64,000 nucleotides of DNA from JAALLB01 sp964502215 (GTDB taxonomy: Bacteria; Pseudomonadota; Alphaproteobacteria; Rhizobiales; Rhizobiaceae), in assembly GCA_964502215.1 (NCBI GenBank), contig CAZCUN010000012.1, positions 3,697 through 67,696 on the forward strand, given 5' to 3'. The position numbers and the translations under genes were made by a program. Positions 54,681 to 62,757 of this stretch are shown here, in pieces (positions within the stretch are counted from its first letter, which is position 1; the number at the start of each line of letters is the position of its first letter). Below the pieces are notes generated by a model. The model did not search any database. It had not been told where the DNA came from and saw nothing but the letters and a program-made list of their open reading frames with translations.

Positions 54681-56048
54681 TCAGGCTAGTAAAAAACCAA
54701 CTTTGTTTTTCAAACCAACATTCCAGAGATTATCCATTAATGTATCAAGCTCATGCGATTTTATTGCATCCCCTGAAATGGCAAGAGAGCGTGCTTTAAT
54801 ATCCAATTCTTCCCTTGAGAGCGTATTACCTGGGTCGCCTTTGGGTTCATCGACACGAGCATGAATTTTTTGCCCCATTGACGTTGTGACCATAACCTTC
54901 CCAATCCAGCGTTTTGGATATTCGCTATTTACTTCATCATCCAGCTTCATATGAATACGTTTTAGAAAAGACATAGCCATTTTATCTTCTAACACTTGCG
55001 CAAATTCTGAAAGTCCAGCTTTGCGGTGCGTTGCGATTAATCCTAATGTTGCAGGCATGGAAAACTTTGCCTGATGCACGCTCTGAGGATTGATGACAGG
55101 TCCAAGCACATCAATTGCCCCCTGATGCACATGGCAGGTAACGTCTTTTATGTCTTCAGGTTGAAGGTCATTTTCAAGTACTGCTTTTAAAAGAGCGTCA
55201 GCGGCTGGGTGTGTATGGCGGCAAGAGGCATGAAATTTGAAAGAAGTTTCTAGCACGCCCCAACGCGAGCCCAGTTGGTCGGTCAGCTTAGAAACATCTG
55301 AATCCGTAGACATGCCTACGGCCAAGCCTTGGCTACCTTCCAAAATTTTCTTTGCACCTGTAAAACCATCATGCGCAAGCAGTGCAGACATTAAACCTTC
55401 TGAAGAAGACTTTGCAGTATGAAGTTGTTTGCTGTCTGCTGCATCGCGTAAAAACTCCCAAAGCCCTGCTGATTGTGTGCCAGCAGTTCCAAAAGCATGA
55501 AGCATTTGCTTTGCATCTAGGCCAATTAAATTGCCAACAGCAGCAGCACTTGCAAATGTGCCAGCAGTTCCCGTGGTATGAAAAATCCCATAATGCGAAC
55601 GACCTAGATATTCACCAACACGAATACCAACTTCATAGCCTGCAATACATGCAGTTAGAAAATCTTGGCCTGATGCACCTCGCTTTTGCGCTATTGCAAG
55701 AGCGGCTGGAAAAACAATTGTAGCTGGGTGAAAGACAGAACCATTATGAACATCATCTTGCTCAGAAATATGGCTAGCAGCGGCATTCACCATTGTTGCA
55801 AACAAAGGCGATGATGTTTTGCGCGATGTAAGAATTTCACACTTACCTTCACTTGGCCCCATCTGATCGCTAAACTTTTCCAAGATTGAAATAGCACGAT
55901 GCCCCTTGCCAGAAAAAGCAGAGCCCGCCCAATCGACATATAAATCAGTAATTCTCTTAAAGACGGTTTCAGGAATATCTTGTTTGCTGAGAGTACTAGC
56001 AAAAGAAGCGAGAGCTTCCGAGGATGGATTTGATGAGATCTGTGTCAT
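54681..56048 (-). CDS. MmgE/PrpD family protein
   Basis: A 455-residue protein of the 2-methylcitrate dehydratase (MmgE/PrpD) family. Indicative segments are SAFSGKGHRAISIL, ASHISEQDDVHNGSVFHPATIVFPAALAIA, GIFHTTGTAGTFASAAAVG, FGTAGTQSAGLWEFL and FKFHASCRHTHPAADALL. The family includes methylcitrate dehydratase, cis-aconitate decarboxylase-like and itaconate-pathway enzymes. No prpB or prpC gene is present, so the substrate cannot be named. It is transcribed alone, towards mbfA, with 64 bases separating it from the mbfA start. Confidence 0.9.
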   Translation of the reverse strand: MTQISSNPSSEALASFASTLSKQDIPETVFKRITDLYVDWAGSAFSGKGHRAISILEKFSDQMGPSEGKCEILTSRKTSSPLFATMVNAAASHISEQDDVHNGSVFHPATIVFPAALAIAQKRGASGQDFLTACIAGYEVGIRVGEYLGRSHYGIFHTTGTAGTFASAAAVGNLIGLDAKQMLHAFGTAGTQSAGLWEFLRDAADSKQLHTAKSSSEGLMSALLAHDGFTGAKKILEGSQGLAVGMSTDSDVSKLTDQLGSRWGVLETSFKFHASCRHTHPAADALLKAVLENDLQPEDIKDVTCHVHQGAIDVLGPVINPQSVHQAKFSMPATLGLIATHRKAGLSEFAQVLEDKMAMSFLKRIHMKLDDEVNSEYPKRWIGKVMVTTSMGQKIHARVDEPKGDPGNTLSREELDIKARSLAISGDAIKSHELDTLMDNLWNVGLKNKVGFLLA

Positions 56049-56081
56049 GTCAGCAGTTTATAAATAAATAACAGAGCTGCC

Positions 56082-56141
56082 AACCATAGAACCGTCAACC
56101 ACAGAACTGATAACCACAGAACTGATAACCTAAGTAGAATC
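56082..56141. repeat. Tandem 15-base repeat, about four copies
   Basis: Two exact copies of AACCACAGAACTGAT (56097-56111 and 56112-56126) are flanked by a diverged copy on each side (AACCATAGAACCGTC and AACCTAAGTAGAATC). The array starts 33 bases upstream of the PrpD-family start codon. It may be a slippage product or a set of binding sites. Confidence 0.7.
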
Positions 56142-56336
56142 AGTAGTTGAGTGCTATTCAGCCTATTTGTCCCTAACTTTGAAACAAATAGCCTTCTAAA
56201 AAGACAATTAAAAAGTTATTTATATACTCACATATAATAAATTTTATGTCATTTAAAAAATAAAATATTTATATATTACAAGTACTTACTAAATATTTTA
56301 CGTACAAATTATTTTGATCTAAGTAGCCAATGCGCA

Positions 56337-56389
56337 TATCTCAAAATAAAAATATTTGAGATAACTTACCTAACGTCATAAGTATGACG
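56337..56389 (+). promoter_or_regulatory. Two inverted repeats upstream of the orphan small gene
   Basis: TATCTCAAA (56337-56345) pairs with TTTGAGATA (56355-56363). Eleven bases further on is CGTCATAAGTATGACG (56374-56389), a perfect 7+2+7 palindrome. The second ends 24 bases before the ATG at 56414. Both could be operators or leader hairpins. The rest of the 365-base gap 56049-56413 is extremely AT-rich and, apart from the 15-base repeats, I see no gene in it. Confidence 0.5.
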
Positions 56390-56413
56390 GGATACAACAA
56401 AGGAAACTATAAA

Positions 56414-56596
56414 ATGGAAGTAAGCACAACTCCTACTGCAGCCTCAAATGCAGGAATTGACGAAGGTTCTGTTGGTGGTGGTAACTCACAGCTAACACAA
56501 GCATTTGACAGAGCTATTGCAGAAGCTCAGCAAACACTTGCTACAACTACAGTTAAAGGCGCTGATTTGCGTGCTCTACAACAGAGTGCTCGTTAA
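56414..56596 (+). CDS. Orphan small protein of 60 residues
   Basis: A 60-residue protein starting MEVSTTPTAASNAGIDEG, then GGGN, then a likely amphipathic helix, QLTQAFDRAIAEAQQTL, and ending ADLRALQQSAR. It has no Cys, no signal peptide and no membrane segment. ATG 56414 is preceded by AAAGGAAAC; an in-frame ATG at 56384 lies inside a palindrome. It has its own upstream inverted repeats and a strong terminator 25 bases after the stop. That supports a real, separately regulated gene. I recognise no family. The Ala/Thr/Gln-rich helix recalls small secreted or partner-binding proteins, but nothing proves it. Confidence 0.65.
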   Translation: MEVSTTPTAASNAGIDEGSVGGGNSQLTQAFDRAIAEAQQTLATTTVKGADLRALQQSAR

Positions 56597-56621
56597 TAGA
56601 CAGCTACAACTCGTTAAAAAC

Positions 56622-56659
56622 ATAACCCCGTACTTTCAAAAGTGCGGGGTTATTTTTTG
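56622..56659. terminator. Strong bidirectional terminator between the 60-residue gene and serA
   Basis: ATAACCCCGTACTTT pairs with AAAGTGCGGGGTTAT (one G-U) and is followed by a T-rich tract on the plus strand. On the minus strand, after serA, it is followed by TTTTTAACGAG-type sequence, so it serves both genes. Confidence 0.85.
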
Positions 56660-56661
56660 TT

Positions 56662-58269
56662 CTAGTCGAGGTCAAACTCTAATACTTTAACCTGCTGAAA
56701 TAGACCTGTATCCATAATGTATTTAACAACTGCATCACTTGGTTGTTCATCTAGATAAAGCAGCGCAATTGCATCGCCGCCAGCTTCATTACGTCCAAGA
56801 TGGAAGTTTGCAATGTTAAGCCCAGCTTCTGCCATTGCTTTGCCTAATGTACCAATAATGCCTGGTTCATCATGGTTGGTTGTATAAAGCATGTGACGCC
56901 CCACATCGGCATCCATGTTAATGCCTTTGATCTGAATAAAGCGTGGCTTACCATCTGAGAAAACCGTTCCTGCAACAGAACGTTGCGATGTTTTGGTCGT
57001 GATAACCAGCTTCATGTAGCTGTCATAAATTCCAGATTTATCTTGCTTGGTTTCAGAAACCTGAATGCCGCGCTCTTTTACCATGATAGGTGCTGAAACC
57101 ATATTTACATCTGCAACTTGAGGGCGAATAAGCCCTGCAAGTGTTGCGCTGGTTAGAGCGTCTGTATTCATTTTAGCAATTGCGCCATCATAGATGATTT
57201 CAACTTTGACGATTGGATCATCATTAACTTGCCCAACAAAAGCACCCAAATGACCAGCAAGCTTAATGAAAGGCACTAAGCGTGGGGCTTCATCGGCTGT
57301 GATTGAAGGCATGTTGATTGCGTTTGAAACAGCGCCATTAATCAGATAGTCAGACATTTGTTCCGCAACCTGTATCGCAACATTTTCCTGCGCTTCAGAA
57401 GTTGATGCACCCAAGTGAGGCGTACAAACAACATTTGGCAAACCGAACAATGGACTTGCTTCTGCCGGTTCAACTTCAAATACATCAAAACCAGCACCTG
57501 CCACTTTGCCTGCTTTAATTGCTTCTGCTAGCGCTGTTTCATCAACCAAGCCACCACGTGCACAATTGACGATGCGAACACCATCTTTCATTTTAGCAAT
57601 CGCTTCAGCATTAATCATCATCGCAGTTTTATCTGTTTTTGGGACATGAAGTGTAATGAAATCAGCGCGGGGGAAAAGCTCGTCAAGTTCGACTTTTTCT
57701 ACGCCCAATTGTTTTGCGCGTTCCTCAGACAAGAAAGGGTCAAACGCCACAACCTTCATACGCAGGCCGATAGCACGCTCTGCAACGATTGCACCAATGT
57801 TACCGCAGCCAATAAGACCCAGCGTCTTATTAGTAATCTCAACGCCCATGAATTTTGACTTTTCCCACTTGCCAGCTTGCGTCGAAGCATCTGCTGCCGG
57901 GATTTGTCTTGCAACTGCAAACATCATTGAAATGGCATGTTCAGCCGTTGTGATTGAATTACCAAAAGGCGTATTCATCACGATGATGCCTTTGCGCGAT
58001 GCAGCAGGAATATCAACATTATCAACACCAATACCAGCACGACCAATAACTTTAAGCTTGGTGGCTTTTTCAATTAGTTTTGGCGTGGCTTTTGTGGCAG
58101 AGCGAATGGCAAGGCCATCATATTGATCAATGATATCGTAAAGCGCGTCTTTGTTTTTTCCCAAATCAGGTTGGAAATCAACATCAATGCCTTTTTCACG
58201 AAAAATATTAACTGCAGTTTCAGAAAGTTTGTCAGAGACAAGTACGCGTGGTTTTGTATTCGGAGCCAT
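56662..58269 (-). CDS. serA: D-3-phosphoglycerate dehydrogenase
   Basis: A 535-residue long-form enzyme for the first step of serine synthesis, oxidising 3-phosphoglycerate with NAD. The nucleotide-binding motif LIGCGNIGAIVAERA lies near 150. RGGLVDETALAEAIKAG and VCTPHLGASTSEAQENVA carry catalytic residues. The intervening ASB domain is followed by a C-terminal ACT domain (residues about 460-535, HDEPGIIGTLGKAMAEAGLNIANFHLGR) for serine feedback. ATG 58269 has GGAGG eight bases upstream. It follows serC in one operon. Confidence 0.97.
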   Translation of the reverse strand: MAPNTKPRVLVSDKLSETAVNIFREKGIDVDFQPDLGKNKDALYDIIDQYDGLAIRSATKATPKLIEKATKLKVIGRAGIGVDNVDIPAASRKGIIVMNTPFGNSITTAEHAISMMFAVARQIPAADASTQAGKWEKSKFMGVEITNKTLGLIGCGNIGAIVAERAIGLRMKVVAFDPFLSEERAKQLGVEKVELDELFPRADFITLHVPKTDKTAMMINAEAIAKMKDGVRIVNCARGGLVDETALAEAIKAGKVAGAGFDVFEVEPAEASPLFGLPNVVCTPHLGASTSEAQENVAIQVAEQMSDYLINGAVSNAINMPSITADEAPRLVPFIKLAGHLGAFVGQVNDDPIVKVEIIYDGAIAKMNTDALTSATLAGLIRPQVADVNMVSAPIMVKERGIQVSETKQDKSGIYDSYMKLVITTKTSQRSVAGTVFSDGKPRFIQIKGINMDADVGRHMLYTTNHDEPGIIGTLGKAMAEAGLNIANFHLGRNEAGGDAIALLYLDEQPSDAVVKYIMDTGLFQQVKVLEFDLD

Positions 58270-58306
58270 TGGGGCATCCTCCATAAATTGTAAAAATTAG
58301 AATAAA

Positions 58307-59488
58307 TTAAGCAGCTTTTGAAAGGCCAGCTGTTTCAAGCTGTTGTTGGAAAGCCCATTCAAGCCAAGGCATCAGCGCTTCTAAGTCAGAAGCTTCAACG
58401 GTTGCACCTGCCCAAATCCGAAGACCCGATGGCGCATCGCGGTAAGAGCCAATATCAAGCGCTACATTTTCTTGAGCCAAAAGCTGAACCATGCCTTTTG
58501 CAAAAGCTGCTTGCGCATTGGCATCAAGTGCAGCAATACGCTCGTCTGCAATTGCAAGACACACAGAAGTATTTGAACGCGTTTCAGGGTCAACCGCTAG
58601 GTTTTCAATCCATGGTGTCTTTTGCACAAAAGCATCAATTGTAGCAAAGTTACCATCTGCTCGTTTGATCAAACCTTCAAGGCCACCAATTTCTTTCGAC
58701 CATGTAAGTGCATCAATATAATCTTCAACACACATCATGGATGGCGTATTAATTGTAGCGCCTTCAAAGATACTAGCGTTTAATTTGCTGCCCTTAGTAA
58801 GTCGGAATATTTTTGGTAACGGCCATGCTGGCGTATAAGTTTCAAGACGCTCAACCGCTCGGGGTGAAAGAATAAGCATGCCATGCGCACCTTCACCACC
58901 CAGTACTTTCTGCCAAGAGAAAGTAACAACATCGAGTTTTGCAAAATCAAGATTTTGCGCAAAGGCAGCAGAAGTCGCATCACAGATCGTAAGACCTTGG
59001 CGATCCGCAGGTATAAAATCAGCATTGGGAACACGCACACCAGAGGTTGTGCCATTCCACGTAAAGACAACATCATTATCAAAGTTGATTTCATTTAAGT
59101 TTGGAAGGTGACCATAATCAGCACGAATGAGGCGCATGTTATCAAGCTTTAGTTGTTTAACCGCATCGGTAATCCAACCTTCGCCAAAACTTTCCCAAGC
59201 AAGCATGTCAACACAGCGCTCACCCAGTAAATTCCACATCGCCATTTCAACAGCGCCTGTATCAGAAGCTGGCACAATACCAATATAATAATCATCAGGG
59301 ACCTGAAGCACTTCGCGCGTCATATCGATGGCAAGCTTAAGTTTCGCCTTGCCTTCTTTCGCACGGTGCGAACGACCAAGCGATGCACCTTCAAGTTTTT
59401 GGAAAGACCATCCTGGACGCTTTGTACAAGGACCAGAAGAAAAACGCGGGTTTTCCGGCCGCGTAGCCGGTTGTAGTATCTTTGTCAT
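58307..59488 (-). CDS. serC: Phosphoserine aminotransferase
   Basis: A 393-residue PLP-dependent class V aminotransferase of the alphaproteobacterial type, converting 3-phosphohydroxypyruvate and glutamate to phosphoserine. Signature segments are ENPRFSSGPCTKRPGW near the N-terminus, FTWNGTTSGVR, CDATSAAF and the PLP-lysine motif VTFSWQKVLGGEGAHG. ATG 59488 is preferred over the longer frame to 59539, which would run through the leader hairpin. serA follows 37 bases downstream. Confidence 0.97.
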   Translation of the reverse strand: MTKILQPATRPENPRFSSGPCTKRPGWSFQKLEGASLGRSHRAKEGKAKLKLAIDMTREVLQVPDDYYIGIVPASDTGAVEMAMWNLLGERCVDMLAWESFGEGWITDAVKQLKLDNMRLIRADYGHLPNLNEINFDNDVVFTWNGTTSGVRVPNADFIPADRQGLTICDATSAAFAQNLDFAKLDVVTFSWQKVLGGEGAHGMLILSPRAVERLETYTPAWPLPKIFRLTKGSKLNASIFEGATINTPSMMCVEDYIDALTWSKEIGGLEGLIKRADGNFATIDAFVQKTPWIENLAVDPETRSNTSVCLAIADERIAALDANAQAAFAKGMVQLLAQENVALDIGSYRDAPSGLRIWAGATVEASDLEALMPWLEWAFQQQLETAGLSKAA

Positions 59489-59508
59489 GTAAACTAACCT
59501 TACAGAAA

Positions 59509-59539
59509 GTGAGCCCTTCGTTGGGGAAGGGTGACCCAC
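59509..59539 (-). promoter_or_regulatory. serC leader hairpin (serC RNA motif candidate)
   Basis: In the minus-strand RNA, GTGGG-TCA-CCCTTC-CCCAAC-GAAGGG-CTCAC folds into a two-part hairpin with a three-base bulge. It starts near the predicted transcription start and ends 20 bases before the serC ATG. A conserved structure of unknown mechanism called the serC motif is known upstream of serC in alphaproteobacteria, and position and fold agree. Membership was not tested against the Rfam model. Confidence 0.6.
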
Positions 59540-59546
59540 CGCGACA

Positions 59547-59573
59547 CCTATAGTAAAAATTTTATGGGGTCAA
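59547..59573 (-). promoter_or_regulatory. Candidate sigma-70 promoter of serC-serA
   Basis: On the minus strand TTGACC (59573-59568) and TATAGG (59552-59547) are spaced by 15 bases; reading the -35 element as CTTGAC gives 16. The predicted start point falls at the base of the leader hairpin. The divergent serB gene begins 75 bases away. Confidence 0.5.
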
Positions 59574-59647
59574 GCTACGCGACATCAAATGTCTGAAAAA
59601 CGATATTCTTCGTTAATAAGCTGTTTTAATTACGCGAATTTTCCTTT

Positions 59648-60574
59648 ATGGCAACAGACAAATCAGAAAGAAAATTTGCCATGCAACACATGCTTACACT
59701 CATCTCTAGCTTAAAAAATGCTTGTATTTCAGAAGCTTTGGCAAGTTCACTTTCAAATAAATTAGGCGCGTCTTCAAAGTGGCTTTACCCGGGAGTTGCG
59801 TGTGATTTTGAATTACCAAAGAACGTCGTAAAACAAGAAGCTTTAAAAACGACACAAGAAATCATTGCAGATTTGCCAGTTGATATTGTTTTTCAACCTG
59901 CGCAAAATCGTAAAAAGAAATTATTTTTAGCTGATATGGATTCAACCATCATAGGCCAAGAATGCATTGATGAGCTTGCTGCTGAAATTGGTGTTAAAGA
60001 CGAAGTTTCAAAAATCACAGAAGCTGCCATGAATGGCGAGATTGATTTTGAACACGCATTAAACGACCGCGTCGCATTGCTTTCAGGGCTAGAAGAAAGC
60101 ATCGTATCAGCTGTTTTAAAAAATCGCATTGTCATCAATGATGGGGCGAAGGAAGCGCTTGCAGTTATGCGCGCAAATAATACGCACACAGCTTTAGTCT
60201 CAGGTGGCTTCACAGTTTTTGCAAGTGAGATTGCACGTGAAGTTGGTTTTGATGAATTCCACGCCAACATGCTCTTAAGCCAAGATGGTAAGTTCACGGG
60301 CAAGGTACAAATGCCAATATTAGGACAACAAGCAAAGCTCGATCAACTGGGTAGATTAGCGTTAGAAATCGGCATTGAATTAAGCTATACAATCGCGATT
60401 GGTGATGGGGCGAATGATTTGCCAATGCTTATGAGTGCAGGCACTGGCATTGCCTTTCACGCAAAACCATCGGTTGCAGCACAGGCGCAAATTATCATCA
60501 ATTATGGTGATCTAAGTTCTATTTTGTTTGTTCAGGGCTATACAAAAGCAGATGTTGATAAAGCGATGGGTTAA
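59648..60574 (+). CDS. serB: Phosphoserine phosphatase
   Basis: A HAD-family phosphatase that completes serine synthesis. The frame from 59648 gives 308 residues, but the family start probably lies at the ATG at 59681 or 59690, since earlier residues lack similarity and no ribosome binding site decides. HAD motif I is LADMDSTIIGQECIDELA (nucleophile Asp), motif II is ALVSGGFTVFA, and motif IV is GDGANDLPML. An N-terminal ACT-like region precedes the catalytic domain. It is divergent from serC-serA and convergent with the epimerase gene, 3 bases away. Confidence 0.95.
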   Translation: MATDKSERKFAMQHMLTLISSLKNACISEALASSLSNKLGASSKWLYPGVACDFELPKNVVKQEALKTTQEIIADLPVDIVFQPAQNRKKKLFLADMDSTIIGQECIDELAAEIGVKDEVSKITEAAMNGEIDFEHALNDRVALLSGLEESIVSAVLKNRIVINDGAKEALAVMRANNTHTALVSGGFTVFASEIAREVGFDEFHANMLLSQDGKFTGKVQMPILGQQAKLDQLGRLALEIGIELSYTIAIGDGANDLPMLMSAGTGIAFHAKPSVAAQAQIIINYGDLSSILFVQGYTKADVDKAMG

Positions 60575-60577
60575 AGC

Positions 60578-61507
60578 TTATTGCTTGAAAAAATCAAACA
60601 TCCAATTGGCACTTTGTGTAAAGTCATATTGAGGTGACCAGCCCCAATCCTCTCGCGCATTGGCATCAACAGTCGCATCTGGCCAACCTCCCAGAAGGGT
60701 TTGAACATGTTCTTGAGGTTCAAAAGAATATTTGAAATTAGGATACTGTTTGAGGATTTCATCAACCACATTTTGAGCAGTAAGTGAATAAGCATGAACG
60801 TTGTATACGGGTTGTTTGATTTGCGTTTTATCCGCCAATGTAAACGCCATAATGGAGTTTATTACGTCCAATAAAAACAGCGTCGAGACCCCAGTTTCAG
60901 GCGCAACAGGAAATGTAAAAGCATTGCCCTCAATCGCTGCCTTAAAAGAATGAGAAGGGAAAGCAGTAACAGCTGAAGGTGGTGCGAACGGTGAAATTAC
61001 TAATGGAAAACGCAAGCAACGAAAATCCATCGCGTGCTTTGCTTTAAAGTAATTACCCAGCCGTTCAACCGCAATCTTTGTAACCCCATAAATGTTTTCA
61101 GGCCATTGAGGTTGATCTTCTGGCATTGGACTTGGAATATCTTGGCCATAAGACGCTAATGTACTGGCAAAGAAAAACATCTCAACACCATTTGCCTTAC
61201 TTTTTTGAAGTAAATTGAAAGAGGCTGTTGCATTAATTTCCCAAGCGGCTTCAAGGTCAGCTTCGGAACTACCTGATAGCAGTGAAGCTAAATGATAGAC
61301 AGCATCGGGTTGGTGCGATTGAAAAATTGCTTCAAGCAGGTTTTGATCACGAATATCCCCTGTAATGATGGTTTCAAGCGCATCATGTGTTTTAGGCTCG
61401 CTGCCTGGTAGATCAAAGCGAACAACTTCAATACCCTTGGCAGTCAATTGTTCAGAGAGCAATCTGCCAATATTACCATTACCACCTGTAATAAGCGCTG
61501 TTTTCAT
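60578..61507 (-). CDS. NAD-dependent epimerase/dehydratase family protein
   Basis: A 309-residue extended SDR enzyme. The nucleotide motif is LITGGNGNIGRLL at the N-terminus and the catalytic motif is YGVTKIAVE (Tyr-x-x-x-Lys). LRFPLVISPFAPPSA and the TFPVAPETG loop resemble SDR-type L-threonine 3-dehydrogenase and related sugar-acid dehydrogenases more than UDP-sugar epimerases. The substrate remains unknown. Its start codon lies three bases behind a hairpin that contains the ribosome binding site. Confidence 0.85.
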   Translation of the reverse strand: MKTALITGGNGNIGRLLSEQLTAKGIEVVRFDLPGSEPKTHDALETIITGDIRDQNLLEAIFQSHQPDAVYHLASLLSGSSEADLEAAWEINATASFNLLQKSKANGVEMFFFASTLASYGQDIPSPMPEDQPQWPENIYGVTKIAVERLGNYFKAKHAMDFRCLRFPLVISPFAPPSAVTAFPSHSFKAAIEGNAFTFPVAPETGVSTLFLLDVINSIMAFTLADKTQIKQPVYNVHAYSLTAQNVVDEILKQYPNFKYSFEPQEHVQTLLGGWPDATVDANAREDWGWSPQYDFTQSANWMFDFFKQ

Positions 61508-61510
61508 AAA

Positions 61511-61543
61511 TGCTAAACTCCATTCATAGAATAGAGTTTAGCA
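61511..61543 (-). promoter_or_regulatory. Hairpin enclosing the ribosome binding site of the epimerase gene
   Basis: In the minus-strand RNA TGCTAAACTC pairs with GAGTTTAGCA (ten perfect pairs, 13-base loop) and ends three bases before the ATG at 61507. The likely Shine-Dalgarno GGAG (61521-61518) lies at the loop/3' arm junction, so pairing would hide it. It could be a translational switch, or a terminator for the upstream GH25 gene without a proper T-run. Confidence 0.5.
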
Positions 61544-61575
61544 ACATTTTTAAATTTGGGAACTGATACAAAGCG

Positions 61576-62352
61576 TTATTTTGTACGTGCAGAAACCCAC
61601 TTGCGCCATGTTGCAGGTGTGCCTGCAAAAACATTAATATCTGTTTCGCCTCTAATACCAGGAATTTTTCCTGTCCCAGTATATTGCCAGAAAGACCAAC
61701 GTTGACCTGGGTAAACATCTTTAGGGTGCGCGGCTACAGAACGAAGCCAAAATTCAACTTCACGCATAGAGCCAAGGTTATTATCCTTGTAGAAATCAAC
61801 CGTTGTATAAACCAAAGGCTTTTTACCGTAATGACGTTGCATCATGCCCAAAAATGTTCGCATTTCTGAACGCATTTTTGTTGGTGAGTGTTTTTTCTTA
61901 CAAGATGATTGGTGGTTCCATTCCATGTCTAAAACAGGCGGAAGAGACTTTGAGTCTTTTGGCACGTTACGAATGAACCAACGCGCTTGCTCTGCCGCAG
62001 TACGGCAGAAATAATAAAAATGATAAGCACCACGAGGAACACCAGCACGACCAGCCGCATCCCAATAAGTTCTAAAACTTTTATCTAAATGGTCGCCGCC
62101 TTCTGTCGCCTTAATAAAGGCAAAAGCAACACCGCCACGTTTTGCTTTTTTCCAGTCAATTTCACCTTGCCATTTAGAAACATCGATACCGTGAACTGGA
62201 TATTGTTCAGGACGATAACTATCCCACTGTACTGGGTCATGGTCACCAAATTGTGGATTAGTCACAGCAAGGCTGACATCAAGTACCGTTGTTGGGCTAC
62301 TTGTGCAGGCAGCTAGTGTTAAAGCAGAGACAAAAAGAGCTAATTTACGCAA
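61576..62352 (-). CDS. GH25 family lysozyme (muramidase), lipoprotein
   Basis: A 258-residue glycoside hydrolase family 25 protein. The N-terminus is a lipoprotein signal (LALFVSALTLAAC, Cys near 16). The catalytic domain begins HGIDVSKWQGEIDW and carries FAFIKATEGGDH, PRGAYHFYYF, the acidic pair in PVLDMEWNHQS and WSFWQYTGTGKIPGI. It cleaves the MurNAc-GlcNAc bond of peptidoglycan. The start is TTG with AGGAAA six bases upstream; a longer frame from 62442 does not form a signal peptide. The 76 bases to the DUF2805 stop hold nothing notable. Confidence 0.9.
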   Translation of the reverse strand: MRKLALFVSALTLAACTSSPTTVLDVSLAVTNPQFGDHDPVQWDSYRPEQYPVHGIDVSKWQGEIDWKKAKRGGVAFAFIKATEGGDHLDKSFRTYWDAAGRAGVPRGAYHFYYFCRTAAEQARWFIRNVPKDSKSLPPVLDMEWNHQSSCKKKHSPTKMRSEMRTFLGMMQRHYGKKPLVYTTVDFYKDNNLGSMREVEFWLRSVAAHPKDVYPGQRWSFWQYTGTGKIPGIRGETDINVFAGTPATWRKWVSARTK

Positions 62353-62428
62353 GACATGTTTCCTATTTTTGAAGCTTTTAAGACAAACGATTACAATCTT
62401 ACTAAAAGCTTTATAAAAGTTTAACGAA

Positions 62429-62698
62429 TTACAAACCAGCAAAATCTTTTATTTGAACTTTTTGTGAAGCAGCGAGTTTTTTATGCTTTTGTTTGCGCCC
62501 AGATGCCCGCTCACGCCAGGTTTTAAAACTTTTTGGCTTCAAATTAGCACGCATGATTTTGATAATCTCTTTTTCAGGCACCCCAAATTGCTCTTCAATG
62601 GTTTCAAATGAAGTATCATCACACCAAGCAAGCTCAATAATATGATTTGTTTGTGCATCAATTGTTTTTTGTTGGTTGTTCATCGTTTCAATCGCCAT
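62429..62698 (-). CDS. DUF2805 (TIGR03643) family protein
   Basis: A small basic protein of about 89 residues. The core HIIELAWCDDTSFETIEEQFG, KEIIKIMRANLKPKSFKTWRERASGRKQKHKK matches the DUF2805 pattern and looks like a helix-turn-helix with a basic tail. ATG 62698 is my choice after AGAG; ATG 62683 or 62719 is possible. In other proteobacteria the family is often found with photolyase-type and FAD-dependent genes. It is divergent from the flavoprotein gene, only 59 bases away. Confidence 0.8.
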   Translation of the reverse strand: MAIETMNNQQKTIDAQTNHIIELAWCDDTSFETIEEQFGVPEKEIIKIMRANLKPKSFKTWRERASGRKQKHKKLAASQKVQIKDFAGL

Positions 62699-62757
62699 AA
62701 ATACTCTTTGAGCATACATATGTGCCTTTTTTAAGAAATCCAGTTTGGAAAAGCAAA

